In this document: one piece after another, positions 1 through 9,054 of the stretch | Position numbering within the stretch: the first letter of the stretch is position 1 | Layout: the number at the start of each line of letters is the position of its first letter | From: Pelomonas cellulosilytica | Lineage (GTDB): Bacteria > Pseudomonadota > Gammaproteobacteria > Burkholderiales > Burkholderiaceae_C | Assembly (NCBI RefSeq): GCF_021353265.1 | Contig: NZ_JAJTWU010000010.1 | Span: 248,001-312,000 of the forward strand | Length of the DNA stretch: 64,000 nucleotides | Direction of reading: 5' to 3' | Made by a program: the position numbers and the translations under genes | Notes under the pieces: generated by a model | What the model was told of the DNA's origin: nothing | Databases searched by the model: none | The model's input: the letters and a program-made list of their open reading frames with translations, nothing else

Positions 1-1
1 G

Positions 2-1165
2 CGCGGTTTCAGCGACGCGCAGATCGGCCTGCTGAACGCGATCTACAGCCTGCCGAACGTCGTCATGGTGCTGGTCGGCGGGCTGCTGGTGGACCGCTTC
101 GGCGCGCCGCTGATGACGCTGGCGACGGCCACGCTCTGCCTGGTCGGCGCGCTGCTGACGGCCTTCAGCCCCGATTTCTACGGCATGGCGGCGGGACGGC
201 TGCTGTTCGGTATCGGCGCCGAGACCATGGGCATCGCGTCGCTGGCGGCCGCGGCCGACTACTTCCACGGCCCCGGCAGCCGCGTGGCGCTGGCCATGGC
301 CTCGCTCCTGGCTATCGGCCGGCTCGGCTCCTACAGCGCCGACATGTCGCCCACCTGGTTCGCCGGCGCCTATGCGCAGGGCTGGCAACCGCCGTTGGTC
401 ATCGCCGCGGTGATGGCCGCCACGTCCTGCCTCGCCGCGGCGCTGTACTGGTGGGCCGACCGCGGCCCGCGCCGCGCGGGGCAGCTGCCGACGTCGCAGC
501 GCGCCGAGGCTTTCGTCTGGCGTGACCTGCTGCACTTCGGCCGCGCCTACTGGGTGATGCTGCTGCTGTGCGTGCTCTGGTACGCCGTGATCCTGGCCTT
601 CCGCAGCACCTTCTCGATCAAGTATTTCCAGCATGTGCACGAGCTGGACCTGGCCACGGCCGGCGAGATGAACAGCTATGTGTTCCTGGCCGCCGTCGTC
701 GCAACCCCGGCCTTCGGCTGGCTCTGCGACCGCCAGGGCCGCTACGCCCCGTTCCTGGCCTTCGGTGCGCTGCTGCTCCCGCTGGCGCTGGCCATCCTGG
801 CGCTGACGCACTGGAACCTGTGGATCACGACGGTGCTGATCGGCGTCAGCTATTCGCTGGTGCCGGCCGTCATGTGGCCGCTGGCGAGCCGGCTGGTGTC
901 GGCGCAGCGCCTCGGCACGGCGATCGGCCTGATGTGGGTGGTGCAGAACGCCGGCGTCGGCGGAGCCAACCTCGTGGCCGGCTGGCTCAACGACCGCGCC
1001 GGTGCCAGCGCCGCCAACCCGGCGGGCTACGACGGCATGATGCTGTTCTTCGGCACGGCCAGCACCTTGGGCCTGGCCTGCGCGCTGGCGCTGTGGTGGA
1101 CGGCCGGGCGCCGCCACCACGAGCTCAGGGCCGCAACGTCACCAGGTCACGCAGCAGCAGGTTGA
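2..1165 (+). CDS. MFS transporter, 5' end missing
   Basis: The reading frame is open from the left window edge, so the start codon lies outside the window. About 387 residues remain of a usual 400-450. The visible part carries roughly eleven hydrophobic segments. It has an MFS-like loop 2-3 (GGLLVDRFG, residues about 24-32 of the visible part) and a repeat of it in the second half (GWLCDRQGRYAPF), which is the expected two-fold arrangement. A secondary transporter of the inner membrane is therefore well supported; the substrate cannot be read. Its last 41 bases overlap the end of the convergent lipoprotein gene on the other strand. Confidence 0.85.
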   Translation, partial: RGFSDAQIGLLNAIYSLPNVVMVLVGGLLVDRFGAPLMTLATATLCLVGALLTAFSPDFYGMAAGRLLFGIGAETMGIASLAAAADYFHGPGSRVALAMASLLAIGRLGSYSADMSPTWFAGAYAQGWQPPLVIAAVMAATSCLAAALYWWADRGPRRAGQLPTSQRAEAFVWRDLLHFGRAYWVMLLLCVLWYAVILAFRSTFSIKYFQHVHELDLATAGEMNSYVFLAAVVATPAFGWLCDRQGRYAPFLAFGALLLPLALAILALTHWNLWITTVLIGVSYSLVPAVMWPLASRLVSAQRLGTAIGLMWVVQNAGVGGANLVAGWLNDRAGASAANPAGYDGMMLFFGTASTLGLACALALWWTAGRRHHELRAATSPGHAAAG

Positions 1166-1679
1166 TGTTGGCGCGCAGCACGCGCTCGTTGGCCAGGCGC
1201 AGCCGCTCCGACGGCGACACGATGGCCTCGGTGAAGCCGGCCTCGTCGGTGTTGGCGATGCGCCGCTCGTAGACGGTGCGGCCGCTGGACTTGTCCACCA
1301 GCGCATAGCGCACGGCAGCCCCCACCGTGACGCCGGCCACCGGGATCAGCGGCTGGTCCAGCGGCAACAGCTGTGCCTGCAGCTCGAAGCGCGGTGCCGG
1401 CTCCGGCGCGGGCGGCTTCATGCCGACGGCGTAGAGCGACTCCTCCAGCGCCTGCTGCAGCGCCTCGGCACTGACCTGCGAGCCCCACCAGCGGCCCGTC
1501 ATCGCGCCGCCCTTCACGGGCGCCACGGCGACCTGGTGAAGTAGCGCCTCGGGCACCCAGCTGCGGATCTGCAGCGCATCCACCGGCGTGACGGTCATCG
1601 GCAGCGGCTGGCTGGGCGTGCCGCAGCCAGCCAGCGCGAGGGCCAGCAGCACGGCAGGAGCAAGGACGAGGCGGCGCAT
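1125..1679 (-). CDS. Predicted lipoprotein, family not recognised
   Basis: 184 residues. The N-terminus is a clear lipoprotein signal: basic MRRL, a hydrophobic stretch, then the lipobox LAGC with the lipidated Cys near residue 19. The mature part alternates short beta-type stretches and ends with a leucine-rich helix. I see no catalytic motif. It is likely anchored in the outer membrane or periplasm. It converges on the MFS gene with a 41-bp overlap. Its neighbour upstream on the same strand is a two-component system, but a 68-bp gap separates them and no operon is obvious. Function unknown. Confidence 0.75.
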   Translation of the reverse strand: MRRLVLAPAVLLALALAGCGTPSQPLPMTVTPVDALQIRSWVPEALLHQVAVAPVKGGAMTGRWWGSQVSAEALQQALEESLYAVGMKPPAPEPAPRFELQAQLLPLDQPLIPVAGVTVGAAVRYALVDKSSGRTVYERRIANTDEAGFTEAIVSPSERLRLANERVLRANINLLLRDLVTLRP

Positions 1680-1747
1680 GGGTCCCCCATGCTAGGTCGA
1701 ACGGTCGGGCCTGGCGACGCGAATAGCGCGACCGCGGCCGGGCTTCT

Positions 1748-3130
1748 TCAACCTTCGGACACGGGCGGCAGCGTCAGCCGGGCGCGCAGGCCGGGACCGC
1801 CATGGGCGTCGAGCAAGTCCAGCCGCCCCCCGTGACGGGCGGCGATGTCGGCCGCGATGGCGAGGCCCAGGCCGCTGCCCGCGGTACGCATGGATTGGTC
1901 GCCACGGCGGAAGCGCTGCATCGCCGCCGGCCGCTCGGCAGGTGGGATGCCGGGGCCGTTGTCCTCGACTTCCAGCCAGGAACCCTCCTCATCGTTGCCG
2001 CAGCGCACCGTGATGCGCGCGCCGGGGCCGGCGTAGTTGACGGCGTTGTGGATCAGGTTCTCCAGCAGCTCGCGCAGCAGGAAGGCATGGCCCAGCGCCG
2101 GCGCCTCGGCCAGCTCGAAACCGAGGTCCACGTCGTGCGGCAGCGTGCGGTGAGCCCAGTCCTGGCCGCTTTCCATCGCCACGTCGCGCAGGTCGATGCG
2201 CTGGCCCACGTCCACGCTGCGGTCCTCTGCCCGCGCCAGCGACAGCAGCTGCTGCGCGAGGCGGGCGCTGCGCACGACGCGCTGGCGCAGCCGCTGCAGC
2301 AGCGGGTCCAGGCGCTGGTCGTGAGGCTCCAGCAGCGCCAGCTCGATCTCGGTCTGCAGCGACGTCAGCGGCGTGCGCAGCTGGTGGGCGGCATCGGCGA
2401 GGAACTCGCGCTGCGCCTCGGCGGCGCGGCCCAGGCGGTCGAACAGCCGGTTGAACGCCGCCTGCAACGGCACCAGCTCGCGCGGCAGCGAGGCCCTCAG
2501 CGGCGTCAAGCGGTGCAGGTCGCGCCGCTCCAGTTCGGCGCTCAGGCCGGTCAGCGGCGCCAGGCCCTGGCGCGTGGCCCACCACACAGCCACGCCCAAC
2601 AGCAGCGCCAGCGCAATGCCGTTGACGGCGACGTAAGTCGCAATCTCGCGCTGCAGCGCGTCCCGCTTGTGCAGCGTCTCTGCCACGAGCACCTGGCAGG
2701 CACCCTGGCCGCACTCGCGGCCCAGCTGTACCAGGCGGAGCTCCCGGCCGCGCAACCACACGTCACCGTAGTAGGCGCTGCCGGCGACCTGCGGGTGGGG
2801 CCGCGGCTGCAGCTCGACGAGCCCGGCATCGCCCTGCAGCACCGTGCCGGCCGGCGACAGCACGAGGTAGAACACATCGTCCTGCCGGTCGAAGCGCAAT
2901 GCGCGGTCCATCGTCGCGCTGATGTCGATGCGTGGCTCACCGCCCCGCAGGTCGATCTGGCCGGCCAGCGTCAGCGCCGTGTCCTCCAGGCCTTCATCCA
3001 GCCAGCCCTGCGCGCTGTGCTGCACCTGCCGGTACAGCGCCGCCCCCAGCAGTGGCAGCATCACCAGCAGCGGCAGCATCAGCCAGCCGAACAGGCGGCG
3101 CCGCAGGCTCGACCGAGCGGGCGCGGGCAC
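1748..3130 (-). CDS. Sensor histidine kinase, TctE/QseC type
   Basis: 460 residues. Order: basic N-terminus and first membrane segment (about 10-32), periplasmic sensor part, second membrane segment (about 165-185), HAMP-like linker, HisKA dimerisation helix with the phospho-acceptor motif AHQLRTPLTS (His near 247), then the ATPase domain with N box ENLIHNAVNYAG, G1 box EDNGPGIP and G2 box GSGLGLAI. The extended periplasmic domain and motif wording fit the TctE/QseC class. It starts 4 bases after the response regulator gene ends, so the two form an operon and a signalling pair. The ligand is not visible. Confidence 0.92.
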   Translation of the reverse strand: MPAPARSSLRRRLFGWLMLPLLVMLPLLGAALYRQVQHSAQGWLDEGLEDTALTLAGQIDLRGGEPRIDISATMDRALRFDRQDDVFYLVLSPAGTVLQGDAGLVELQPRPHPQVAGSAYYGDVWLRGRELRLVQLGRECGQGACQVLVAETLHKRDALQREIATYVAVNGIALALLLGVAVWWATRQGLAPLTGLSAELERRDLHRLTPLRASLPRELVPLQAAFNRLFDRLGRAAEAQREFLADAAHQLRTPLTSLQTEIELALLEPHDQRLDPLLQRLRQRVVRSARLAQQLLSLARAEDRSVDVGQRIDLRDVAMESGQDWAHRTLPHDVDLGFELAEAPALGHAFLLRELLENLIHNAVNYAGPGARITVRCGNDEEGSWLEVEDNGPGIPPAERPAAMQRFRRGDQSMRTAGSGLGLAIAADIAARHGGRLDLLDAHGGPGLRARLTLPPVSEG

Positions 3131-3134
3131 CGCG

Positions 3135-3803
3135 TCAGCCTATTTCTTCGAGAAGGTAGCCCAGCCCACGCACAGTACGCAGCTGCACTCCGGCGGGCTC
3201 GATCTTGGCGCGCAGGCGCGACAGGCAGACCTCGATGGCGTTGTCGCTGACGCCCTGATCCCACGCATTGCTGGCCAGCGCGATGTGCTCCTTCGGCACC
3301 ACCTTGCCGGCCCGCGCCATCAGAAAGCCGAGCACGTCCCACTCGCGGGCCGACAACGCCAGTGGCTCGTCGTCGATGTAGGCACGACGGGCCTCCTGGT
3401 CGATACGCAGGCGCGCAAGCTGCAACTGGTTGCTTGTGCGGGCCTGGCTACGGCGCACCAGCGCGCGGGCACGGGCGACCAGCTCGGTCAGCGCGAAGGG
3501 CTTGACGAGGTAGTCGTCGGCACCGCCCTCCAGGCCGCGCACGCGGTCCTCGACGGCGTCGCGCGCCGTCAGGATCAGCGTGGGCACGGCTAGGCCCTCG
3601 GCGCGCACGCGGCGCAGCGTCTCGAAGCCATCGATGCCGGCGAGGCCGATGTCCAGGATGAGCAGGTCGTAGGCGTCCTCGCGCAGCGAACGCGGCACCG
3701 GTTCGCCGCGCGCTGTGCAATCCACGACCCACCCCTGCGACCGCAGGGCCCGGGCCGTGGTTTCCACCAATTGCTCGTCGTCTTCCACAAGGAGGATGCG
3801 CAT
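3135..3803 (-). CDS. OmpR-family response regulator
   Basis: 222 residues from the ATG at 3803; a longer frame to 3854 exists but adds residues not found in the family. The receiver domain shows the acidic pair EDD at 7-9, the phosphorylated Asp at 51 in LLILDIGLAG and the Lys in DYLVKPF near 101. The C-terminal winged helix (about 125-220) contains REWDVLGFLM and the recognition-helix region NAIEVCLSRLRAKI. It binds DNA as a dimer when phosphorylated by the kinase encoded just downstream. It is divergent from the hydrolase/ACP operon, which is a candidate target only by position. Confidence 0.93.
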   Translation of the reverse strand: MRILLVEDDEQLVETTARALRSQGWVVDCTARGEPVPRSLREDAYDLLILDIGLAGIDGFETLRRVRAEGLAVPTLILTARDAVEDRVRGLEGGADDYLVKPFALTELVARARALVRRSQARTSNQLQLARLRIDQEARRAYIDDEPLALSAREWDVLGFLMARAGKVVPKEHIALASNAWDQGVSDNAIEVCLSRLRAKIEPAGVQLRTVRGLGYLLEEIG

Positions 3804-3920
3804 GACCGACAGTATGGCGCGAGCACGCCGGAAGCGCTGACGAGGGCCTGTCACGCCGCGTCAGCTCGCGGCAAGGCTTGAGTCAAGCGTGTGACGGCCG
3901 GGGTTTCGACACTGCCGGCC

Positions 3921-4760
3921 ATGACTTCGTTGGATGCGCGCCGCCCGGCGGTACTGTTGTTTCACGGCCTGTGCGCCAACCCCCTTGAACTGGCTCCCGT
4001 GGCCAAATCACTGCGAGAGGCTGGCTATGTCGTCGAGACGCCGGCCATGGCCGGCTACGGCGTTAGCAGCAAGACGGGCGAGCAGTTGCCGGTGCCGCCG
4101 TTCGAGCATTGGCTGAACGAGGCCGAGGCGCTGTTCGACCGGCTCGCCGCCACGCATGGTCGCGTCGCCGTCGGCGGGCTGTGCATGGGCGCCGTGCTGG
4201 CGCTGGCGCTGGCGGCCCGCCGCCCCGCTGCGGCGCTGGTGCTGATCTCGACGACGCTGCATTTCGACGGCTGGAACGTCTCGCCCTGGCGCCGCCTGCT
4301 GCCGCTGGCCTACCTGCCGCCGCTACGCCGGCGCATGAGCTTCAAGGAGACAGCCCCCTTCGGACTGAAAAACGAGCGGCTGCGGGCCTGGGTCGAGCAG
4401 GCCATGGCGTCGGACCAGGTCTCTGCCGTCGGCGCCGCGCGGCTGTCGGCGGCGTCGCTGTACGAGGCCACGCGGCTGATCCGCCACGTGCGCGGCCGGC
4501 TCGGCGCTCTGAGCGCGCCGGCCATCGTGCTGCATGCGACGGAGGACGACGTGTCCGGCCCGCGCAGCGTGCACGAGCTGCAACAGCGCCTGGCCCAGGA
4601 GCCCGAAGTGCACTGGTTCCACGACAGCTATCACATGCTGACGCTCGACAACGAGCGCATCGCCGTCGCCCGCACCGTGCGCGACTTCCTGCTGCGGCGC
4701 TTGCCGCCGGCCCCATTCCGCCACCCGACTCCCGGAGCCCTTTATGAGCAACACGCTTGA
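3921..4760 (+). CDS. Alpha/beta hydrolase of an ACP/ketosynthase operon
   Basis: 279 residues from ATG 3921; a GTG at 3891 would add ten residues. The fold signatures are clear: LLFHGLCANPLEL (oxyanion region) and the nucleophile elbow GGLCMGAV, where the usual Ser is Cys (G-L-C-M-G). An acidic residue in HATEDDVSGP and the His of DSYHMLTLDNE complete a triad. A Cys nucleophile is unusual for this fold but occurs in dienelactone-hydrolase-like members. The last 17 bases overlap the acyl carrier protein gene, so the hydrolase is co-translated with it. It may release or proofread acyl chains from that carrier; the substrate is inferred from context only. Confidence 0.8.
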   Translation: MTSLDARRPAVLLFHGLCANPLELAPVAKSLREAGYVVETPAMAGYGVSSKTGEQLPVPPFEHWLNEAEALFDRLAATHGRVAVGGLCMGAVLALALAARRPAAALVLISTTLHFDGWNVSPWRRLLPLAYLPPLRRRMSFKETAPFGLKNERLRAWVEQAMASDQVSAVGAARLSAASLYEATRLIRHVRGRLGALSAPAIVLHATEDDVSGPRSVHELQQRLAQEPEVHWFHDSYHMLTLDNERIAVARTVRDFLLRRLPPAPFRHPTPGALYEQHA

Positions 4761-5001
4761 CCAACTCTGCACCATCGCCCAGCGCGAACTGGGCGCCGAG
4801 GCACTGAACGACAAGGTCGACACGCCCTTCGTCGAGCTGGGCCTCGACTCGCTGGGCCTCGTCGACTTCATGTTCACCGTGGAAGACCACTTCCACGTCA
4901 ACATCGAACACGACCGCGCGCTGCAGAACCCGACGCTGGCTGGCTTGGCCGCGCTGGTCGATGAACTGCTGGCCGCGAAAGCGGAGCCCGCGATCGCCTG
5001 A
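4744..5001 (+). CDS. Acyl carrier protein
   Basis: 85 residues, the usual ACP size. The phosphopantetheine attachment site is LGLDSLGLVDF with the modified Ser at 36. The protein is acidic with helices in ACP order. GGAG sits just before the ATG. It overlaps the hydrolase upstream by 17 bases and the ketosynthase downstream by one base (TGATG). It is therefore a dedicated carrier for a small pathway rather than the housekeeping AcpP, which normally sits with fabD/fabG/fabF. Confidence 0.92.
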   Translation: MSNTLDQLCTIAQRELGAEALNDKVDTPFVELGLDSLGLVDFMFTVEDHFHVNIEHDRALQNPTLAGLAALVDELLAAKAEPAIA

Positions 5002-6221
5002 TGACGCCCGTCTGGATCACGGGCCTCGGCGCGATCAGCGCGCTGGGCGCCGGCGCCGACACGCTGGCCGATGCGCTGCAGGCCGGCCGCTCGGGCATCA
5101 CGGCCCAGCCCGGCAGCGAGGCGCATGCCCTCAAGCCGTTCGCCGCGGGGGTCGTCACCGAGGCGCTGGCCGCCGGCATGCCGCCCGCACAGCGCAACCT
5201 GTACGACCGCCATGGCCTGCTGGCGCTGGAGGCGGCAGCCGAGGCCTGGGCGCAAGCCGGCCTGCCGGCCGCGGCGCCCGACCCGGAGCGCGCCGCCATC
5301 GCCTGGGGCACGGGCCTGGGCGGCTCGATCTCGATGGAGACGTCGTACACACAAATGTTCACGGCACGCCCGCCGCGCATCCACCCGTACACGGTCGTGC
5401 GCGTGATGGCCAACTCGGCGGCCTCGCACCTGGCGATGCGCCACCAGCTGCGCGCCGCACAGCTGGCCATCTCCAACGCCTGCGCCTCGTCGGCCCAGGC
5501 CATCGGCGAGGCGCTGTGGCTGCTGCGCAATGGCCGCGCGGACCTGGCCCTGGTGGGCGGCTCGGAGTCGATGCTGCATGTGGGCAGCGCGCTGGGCTGG
5601 CAAGCCATGGGCGTGATGGCGCCGCTGGACGCCGACGCACCCGCGCAGAGCTGCCGCCCGTTCGACGACGGCCGCAAGGGCCTGGTGCTCGGCGAAGGCG
5701 CGGCGGCGCTGGTGCTGGAGACTGAGGCACACGCCCGCGCCCGCGGCGCGACGCCGCTGGCGGTGCTGGCCGGCTACGGCCACAGCGTGGACGCGGTGCA
5801 CCTGTCGCGCCCCGACGCCGCCGGCCAGGCCCGCGCGATGACGGCCGCACTCCGTGACGCCGGCCTGGCAGCCGCCGACATCGGCTATGTCAACGCGCAT
5901 GGCACGGCCACCGAGGTGGGCGATGCGGTGGAAGCCGAGTCCATCGCTGCGGTGTTTGGCGAACGTGCCGTGGCCGTGTCCGCGACGAAAGCGCTGCACG
6001 GCCACCTGATCGGCGCTGGCGGCGCACTGGAACTGGTGGCCACCGTGCAGGCGCTTCGCCGCGGCCTGCTGCCGCCCAGCGCCCATGTGCGCAGCAGCGC
6101 GCTGGCCGCGCAGGTGGACCTCGTCACGGGCGAGGCCCGCCCGGCGGCTGCCCGCGCGGCGATGTCCAACTCCTTCGCCTTCGGCGGCAGCAACGTCGCG
6201 CTCGTCGTCCGCCTGACTTGA
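5001..6221 (+). CDS. Beta-ketoacyl-ACP synthase (FabF-like)
   Basis: 406 residues, a full-length KAS I/II type condensing enzyme. The catalytic triad is visible: Cys161 in ISNACASSAQ, His300 in VNAHGTATEVGD and His333 in ALHGHLIGAGG. The C-terminal SNSFAFGGSN glycine turn is present. It catalyses decarboxylative Claisen condensation on ACP-bound chains. It is translationally coupled to the preceding ACP. No ketoreductase, dehydratase or acyltransferase lies beside it, so the operon must borrow these from the fatty-acid pathway or serve a truncated pathway. Product unknown. Confidence 0.93.
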   Translation: MTPVWITGLGAISALGAGADTLADALQAGRSGITAQPGSEAHALKPFAAGVVTEALAAGMPPAQRNLYDRHGLLALEAAAEAWAQAGLPAAAPDPERAAIAWGTGLGGSISMETSYTQMFTARPPRIHPYTVVRVMANSAASHLAMRHQLRAAQLAISNACASSAQAIGEALWLLRNGRADLALVGGSESMLHVGSALGWQAMGVMAPLDADAPAQSCRPFDDGRKGLVLGEGAAALVLETEAHARARGATPLAVLAGYGHSVDAVHLSRPDAAGQARAMTAALRDAGLAAADIGYVNAHGTATEVGDAVEAESIAAVFGERAVAVSATKALHGHLIGAGGALELVATVQALRRGLLPPSAHVRSSALAAQVDLVTGEARPAAARAAMSNSFAFGGSNVALVVRLT

Positions 6222-6276
6222 GTCATGCGGCCGCAGGGCTGGCTATGCTGGCCGCTCCCCAACCGCCCGTGACGCC

Positions 6277-9018
6277 ATGCGACTCGCCCCACGCCTTGCC
6301 GCCCTGACGCTGCTGCTGCCGCTGCTGGCCGCCGCCGCGCCCGCCACGAACCCGCTCGCGCCAGTGCGCGAGGCCGAGGGCGTCAGCGAATACCGCCTCC
6401 CCAACGGCCTGCAGGTGCTGCTTATCCCCGATGCCAGCAAGCCCACGGTCACCGTCAACGTGACCTACCGCGTCGGCAGCCGCCACGAGGGCAGCGGCGA
6501 GACCGGCATGGCGCACCTGCTGGAGCACATGGTCTTCAAGACGTCGCGCCAGCACTCCAACATCGGAACCGAGCTGTCCAAGCGCGGCATGCAGTTCAAC
6601 GGCACGACCAGCGCCGACCGCACCAACTACTACGAGACCTTTCCGGCTGATCAGGCGCAGCTGAGCTGGGCGCTGGCGATGGAGGCCGACCGAATGACCG
6701 GCGCCAAGGTGCTGAAGAGCGACTTGGACACCGAGATGACCGTCGTGCGCAACGAGATGGAGGCCGGCGAGAACAACGCGCTGGGCATCCTCGTGCAGCG
6801 CACGCACGCCGCCGCATACCAGTGGCATGCCTACGGCCGCAGCACGATCGGCGCACGTGCCGACGTGGAAAACGTCGACATCCCGCGGCTGCAGGCCTTC
6901 TACAAGCGCTACTACCAGCCCGACAACGCGACGCTCACCGTTGCCGGCGCGTTCGACGCGCGCCGCACGCTGGCGGAGATCGGCCAACGGTTCGGCGCGA
7001 TCCCGAAGCCGGCACGCACGCTGTCGCCGACCTACACCGTGGAGCCGGTGCAGGAGGGTGAGCGCCTCGTGACGCTGCGCCGCATCAGCGCACAGCAGGG
7101 CGTGATCGCGAGCTATCACATCCCGGCGCTGGCCAGCCCCGACTATGCCGCCTTCGAGGTGGCCGTCACGGCGCTGTCCGACACGCCCAACGGCCGCCTG
7201 CACAAGCGCGCCGTCGAGCCGGGCATGGCGGCGCAGGCCTTCGGCTGGGCCGGCCGCAGCGCTGAGCCGGGCCTGCTGAACCTGGGCCTGGTGCTGAAGT
7301 CGGACAACGACGTGGACCGTGCTCAGCAGCTGCTCGTCGACACGGTGGAGGGCCTCGTCAAGGAGCCCATTACCGCCGAGGAGCTGCAACGCGCGCAGAC
7401 CCAGTGGGCCAAGAACTTCGACGAGCTGATGGCCAACCCTCAACAGCTGTGCGTGGAGCTGTCCGAGGCCATCGCCGCCGGCGACTGGCGGCTGCTGTTC
7501 CAGCTGCGCAACCGCGTCGAGGCAGCCACGGTGGATGGCGTCAACGCGACGCTGCGCCAATGGCTGCTGTCCAGCAACCGCACGCTCGGCCGGCTCTATG
7601 CCACGGCCCAGCCCGAGCGCACGCCGCTGGCGCTGCCCGTCGCCGCGGCGGACGCGCTGAAGGACTACAAGCCGAAGGCCGCCGTCGCCGCCGGGGAAAC
7701 CTTCGATACCAGCCCCACCAACATCGACCGCCGCACGCAGCGCTTCCAGCTGGCCAACGGCCTGCGCGTGGCGCTGCTGCCGAAGCGCTCGCGCGGCGAG
7801 ACCGTGGAGCTGGCGTTGAACCTGCACTACGGCACGCTGGACACGCTGCGCGGCCGGCGCACCGAGGCCGACGTCATCGGCGAGACGCTGATGCTGGGCA
7901 CGGGCCAGCACAGCCGCGCGCAGATCAGCGACCTGCTGGACCGCCTGAAGACGCGCGTGTCCGCGAACAGCGAGCCGACCGGCAGCGCCGTGCTGTCGCT
8001 GTCCAGCCACCGCCCGCAGCTGGGCGAGGCGCTTGCACTGCTCGCCGAGCTGTTGCGCGAGCCGAGCTTCCCGGCCGATGAGGTCGCGCAGTACGCGCGC
8101 CAGAAGATCGCCGGCGCCGAAGAAGCCCTGCAGCAGCCGCAGGCCGTCGCGTCGCACGCGCTTCGGCAGGCGCTCGCCGCGACCTACCCGGCCGACGACC
8201 CGCGCCACGTAGGCAGCATCGACGACGACATCGCCGCTCTGAAGGCCTTGACGCCACAGCAGCTGCTGGCCTTCCATCGCGAGTTCTGGAGCACGGCCCA
8301 TGGCGAGCTGGCGCTGGTGGGCGACTTCGACCCCGCCGAAGTCAAGCCGCTGCTGGAGCGCCTGTTCGGCAGCTGGACGGTGCCGCAGCCCTATGCGCGC
8401 GTGCCGCGCCCTCTGCCGGCCGTGCAGGGGCTGCGCATGAGCACGACGCTGAAGGACAAGGCCAATGCCATGGTGTCCGGACGCCTGCTGCTGCCGATCG
8501 ACGACGATCATGCGGACTACCCAGCGCTGCGCATCGCGACCCATGTGCTGGGCGCGAGCGGCTTCGACTCGCGGCTGCTGACGCGGCTGCGCCAAAAGGA
8601 AGGCATCTCCTACGGCGCGGGCGCCGGCCTCAGCGCGTCCAGCTTCGAACCCAATGCCCAGCTCGGCATGGGCGCGATCTTCGCACCCGAGGCCCGCGCC
8701 CGTGTGGAGGCGGCGTTGAACGACGAACTAGCCCGCCTGGTACGCGACGGCCTCACGCAAGCGGAGCTGGACACCGCCAAGCGCGCGATGAAGGCGGCCA
8801 GCGACACCTGGCGCAGCGATGACGCCGCCGTGGCCAGCGCCATCGCGGGGCAGCTGGAGCGCGGGCGGCAGTTCAAGTGGAACGCCGAGCTGGACGCCCG
8901 TGGCGAGGCGCTGACGCTGGCGCAAGTGAACGCCGCCATCAAGCGCTGGATCGACCCGGCCAAGGCCAACTGGTCGTGGGCCGGGGATTTCGACAAGGCG
9001 GCAGCCGCGGCGAAGTAA
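6277..9018 (+). CDS. Periplasmic M16 (pitrilysin-type) zinc peptidase
   Basis: 913 residues with a signal peptide (about 1-21). The inverted zinc motif HxxEH is HLLEH at 80-84, followed by the distal glutamate in VVRNEMEAGENN. The N-terminal half (about 35-450) is the catalytic M16 domain. The C-terminal half repeats the fold (about 485-900) without the zinc motif, as in pitrilysin-like fused M16 proteases. It is predicted to degrade peptides in the periplasm. It ends 36 bases from the end of the convergent M61 peptidase; a strong hairpin lies between them. Confidence 0.92.
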   Translation: MRLAPRLAALTLLLPLLAAAAPATNPLAPVREAEGVSEYRLPNGLQVLLIPDASKPTVTVNVTYRVGSRHEGSGETGMAHLLEHMVFKTSRQHSNIGTELSKRGMQFNGTTSADRTNYYETFPADQAQLSWALAMEADRMTGAKVLKSDLDTEMTVVRNEMEAGENNALGILVQRTHAAAYQWHAYGRSTIGARADVENVDIPRLQAFYKRYYQPDNATLTVAGAFDARRTLAEIGQRFGAIPKPARTLSPTYTVEPVQEGERLVTLRRISAQQGVIASYHIPALASPDYAAFEVAVTALSDTPNGRLHKRAVEPGMAAQAFGWAGRSAEPGLLNLGLVLKSDNDVDRAQQLLVDTVEGLVKEPITAEELQRAQTQWAKNFDELMANPQQLCVELSEAIAAGDWRLLFQLRNRVEAATVDGVNATLRQWLLSSNRTLGRLYATAQPERTPLALPVAAADALKDYKPKAAVAAGETFDTSPTNIDRRTQRFQLANGLRVALLPKRSRGETVELALNLHYGTLDTLRGRRTEADVIGETLMLGTGQHSRAQISDLLDRLKTRVSANSEPTGSAVLSLSSHRPQLGEALALLAELLREPSFPADEVAQYARQKIAGAEEALQQPQAVASHALRQALAATYPADDPRHVGSIDDDIAALKALTPQQLLAFHREFWSTAHGELALVGDFDPAEVKPLLERLFGSWTVPQPYARVPRPLPAVQGLRMSTTLKDKANAMVSGRLLLPIDDDHADYPALRIATHVLGASGFDSRLLTRLRQKEGISYGAGAGLSASSFEPNAQLGMGAIFAPEARARVEAALNDELARLVRDGLTQAELDTAKRAMKAASDTWRSDDAAVASAIAGQLERGRQFKWNAELDARGEALTLAQVNAAIKRWIDPAKANWSWAGDFDKAAAAAK

Positions 9019-9021
9019 ACA

Positions 9022-9046
9022 CGACGGCGGCGCGATGCCGCCGTCG
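9022..9046. other. Intergenic hairpin between convergent peptidase genes
   Basis: A perfect 10-bp GC-rich inverted repeat (9022-9031 with 9037-9046) with a 5-base loop lies between two convergent stop codons. There is no T-run on either side, so it is not a textbook Rho-independent terminator. It could stabilise both mRNA ends or slow polymerase. Confidence 0.6.
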
Positions 9047-9054
9047 CGGGTGCT

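Noticed and set aside
6223-8595. Very long antisense frames opposite M16, the kinase (18301-20463) and the acetyltransferase (31983-34334)
   Set aside because: They lack start signals and known domains. They mirror GC-rich codon use of the real genes on the other strand.
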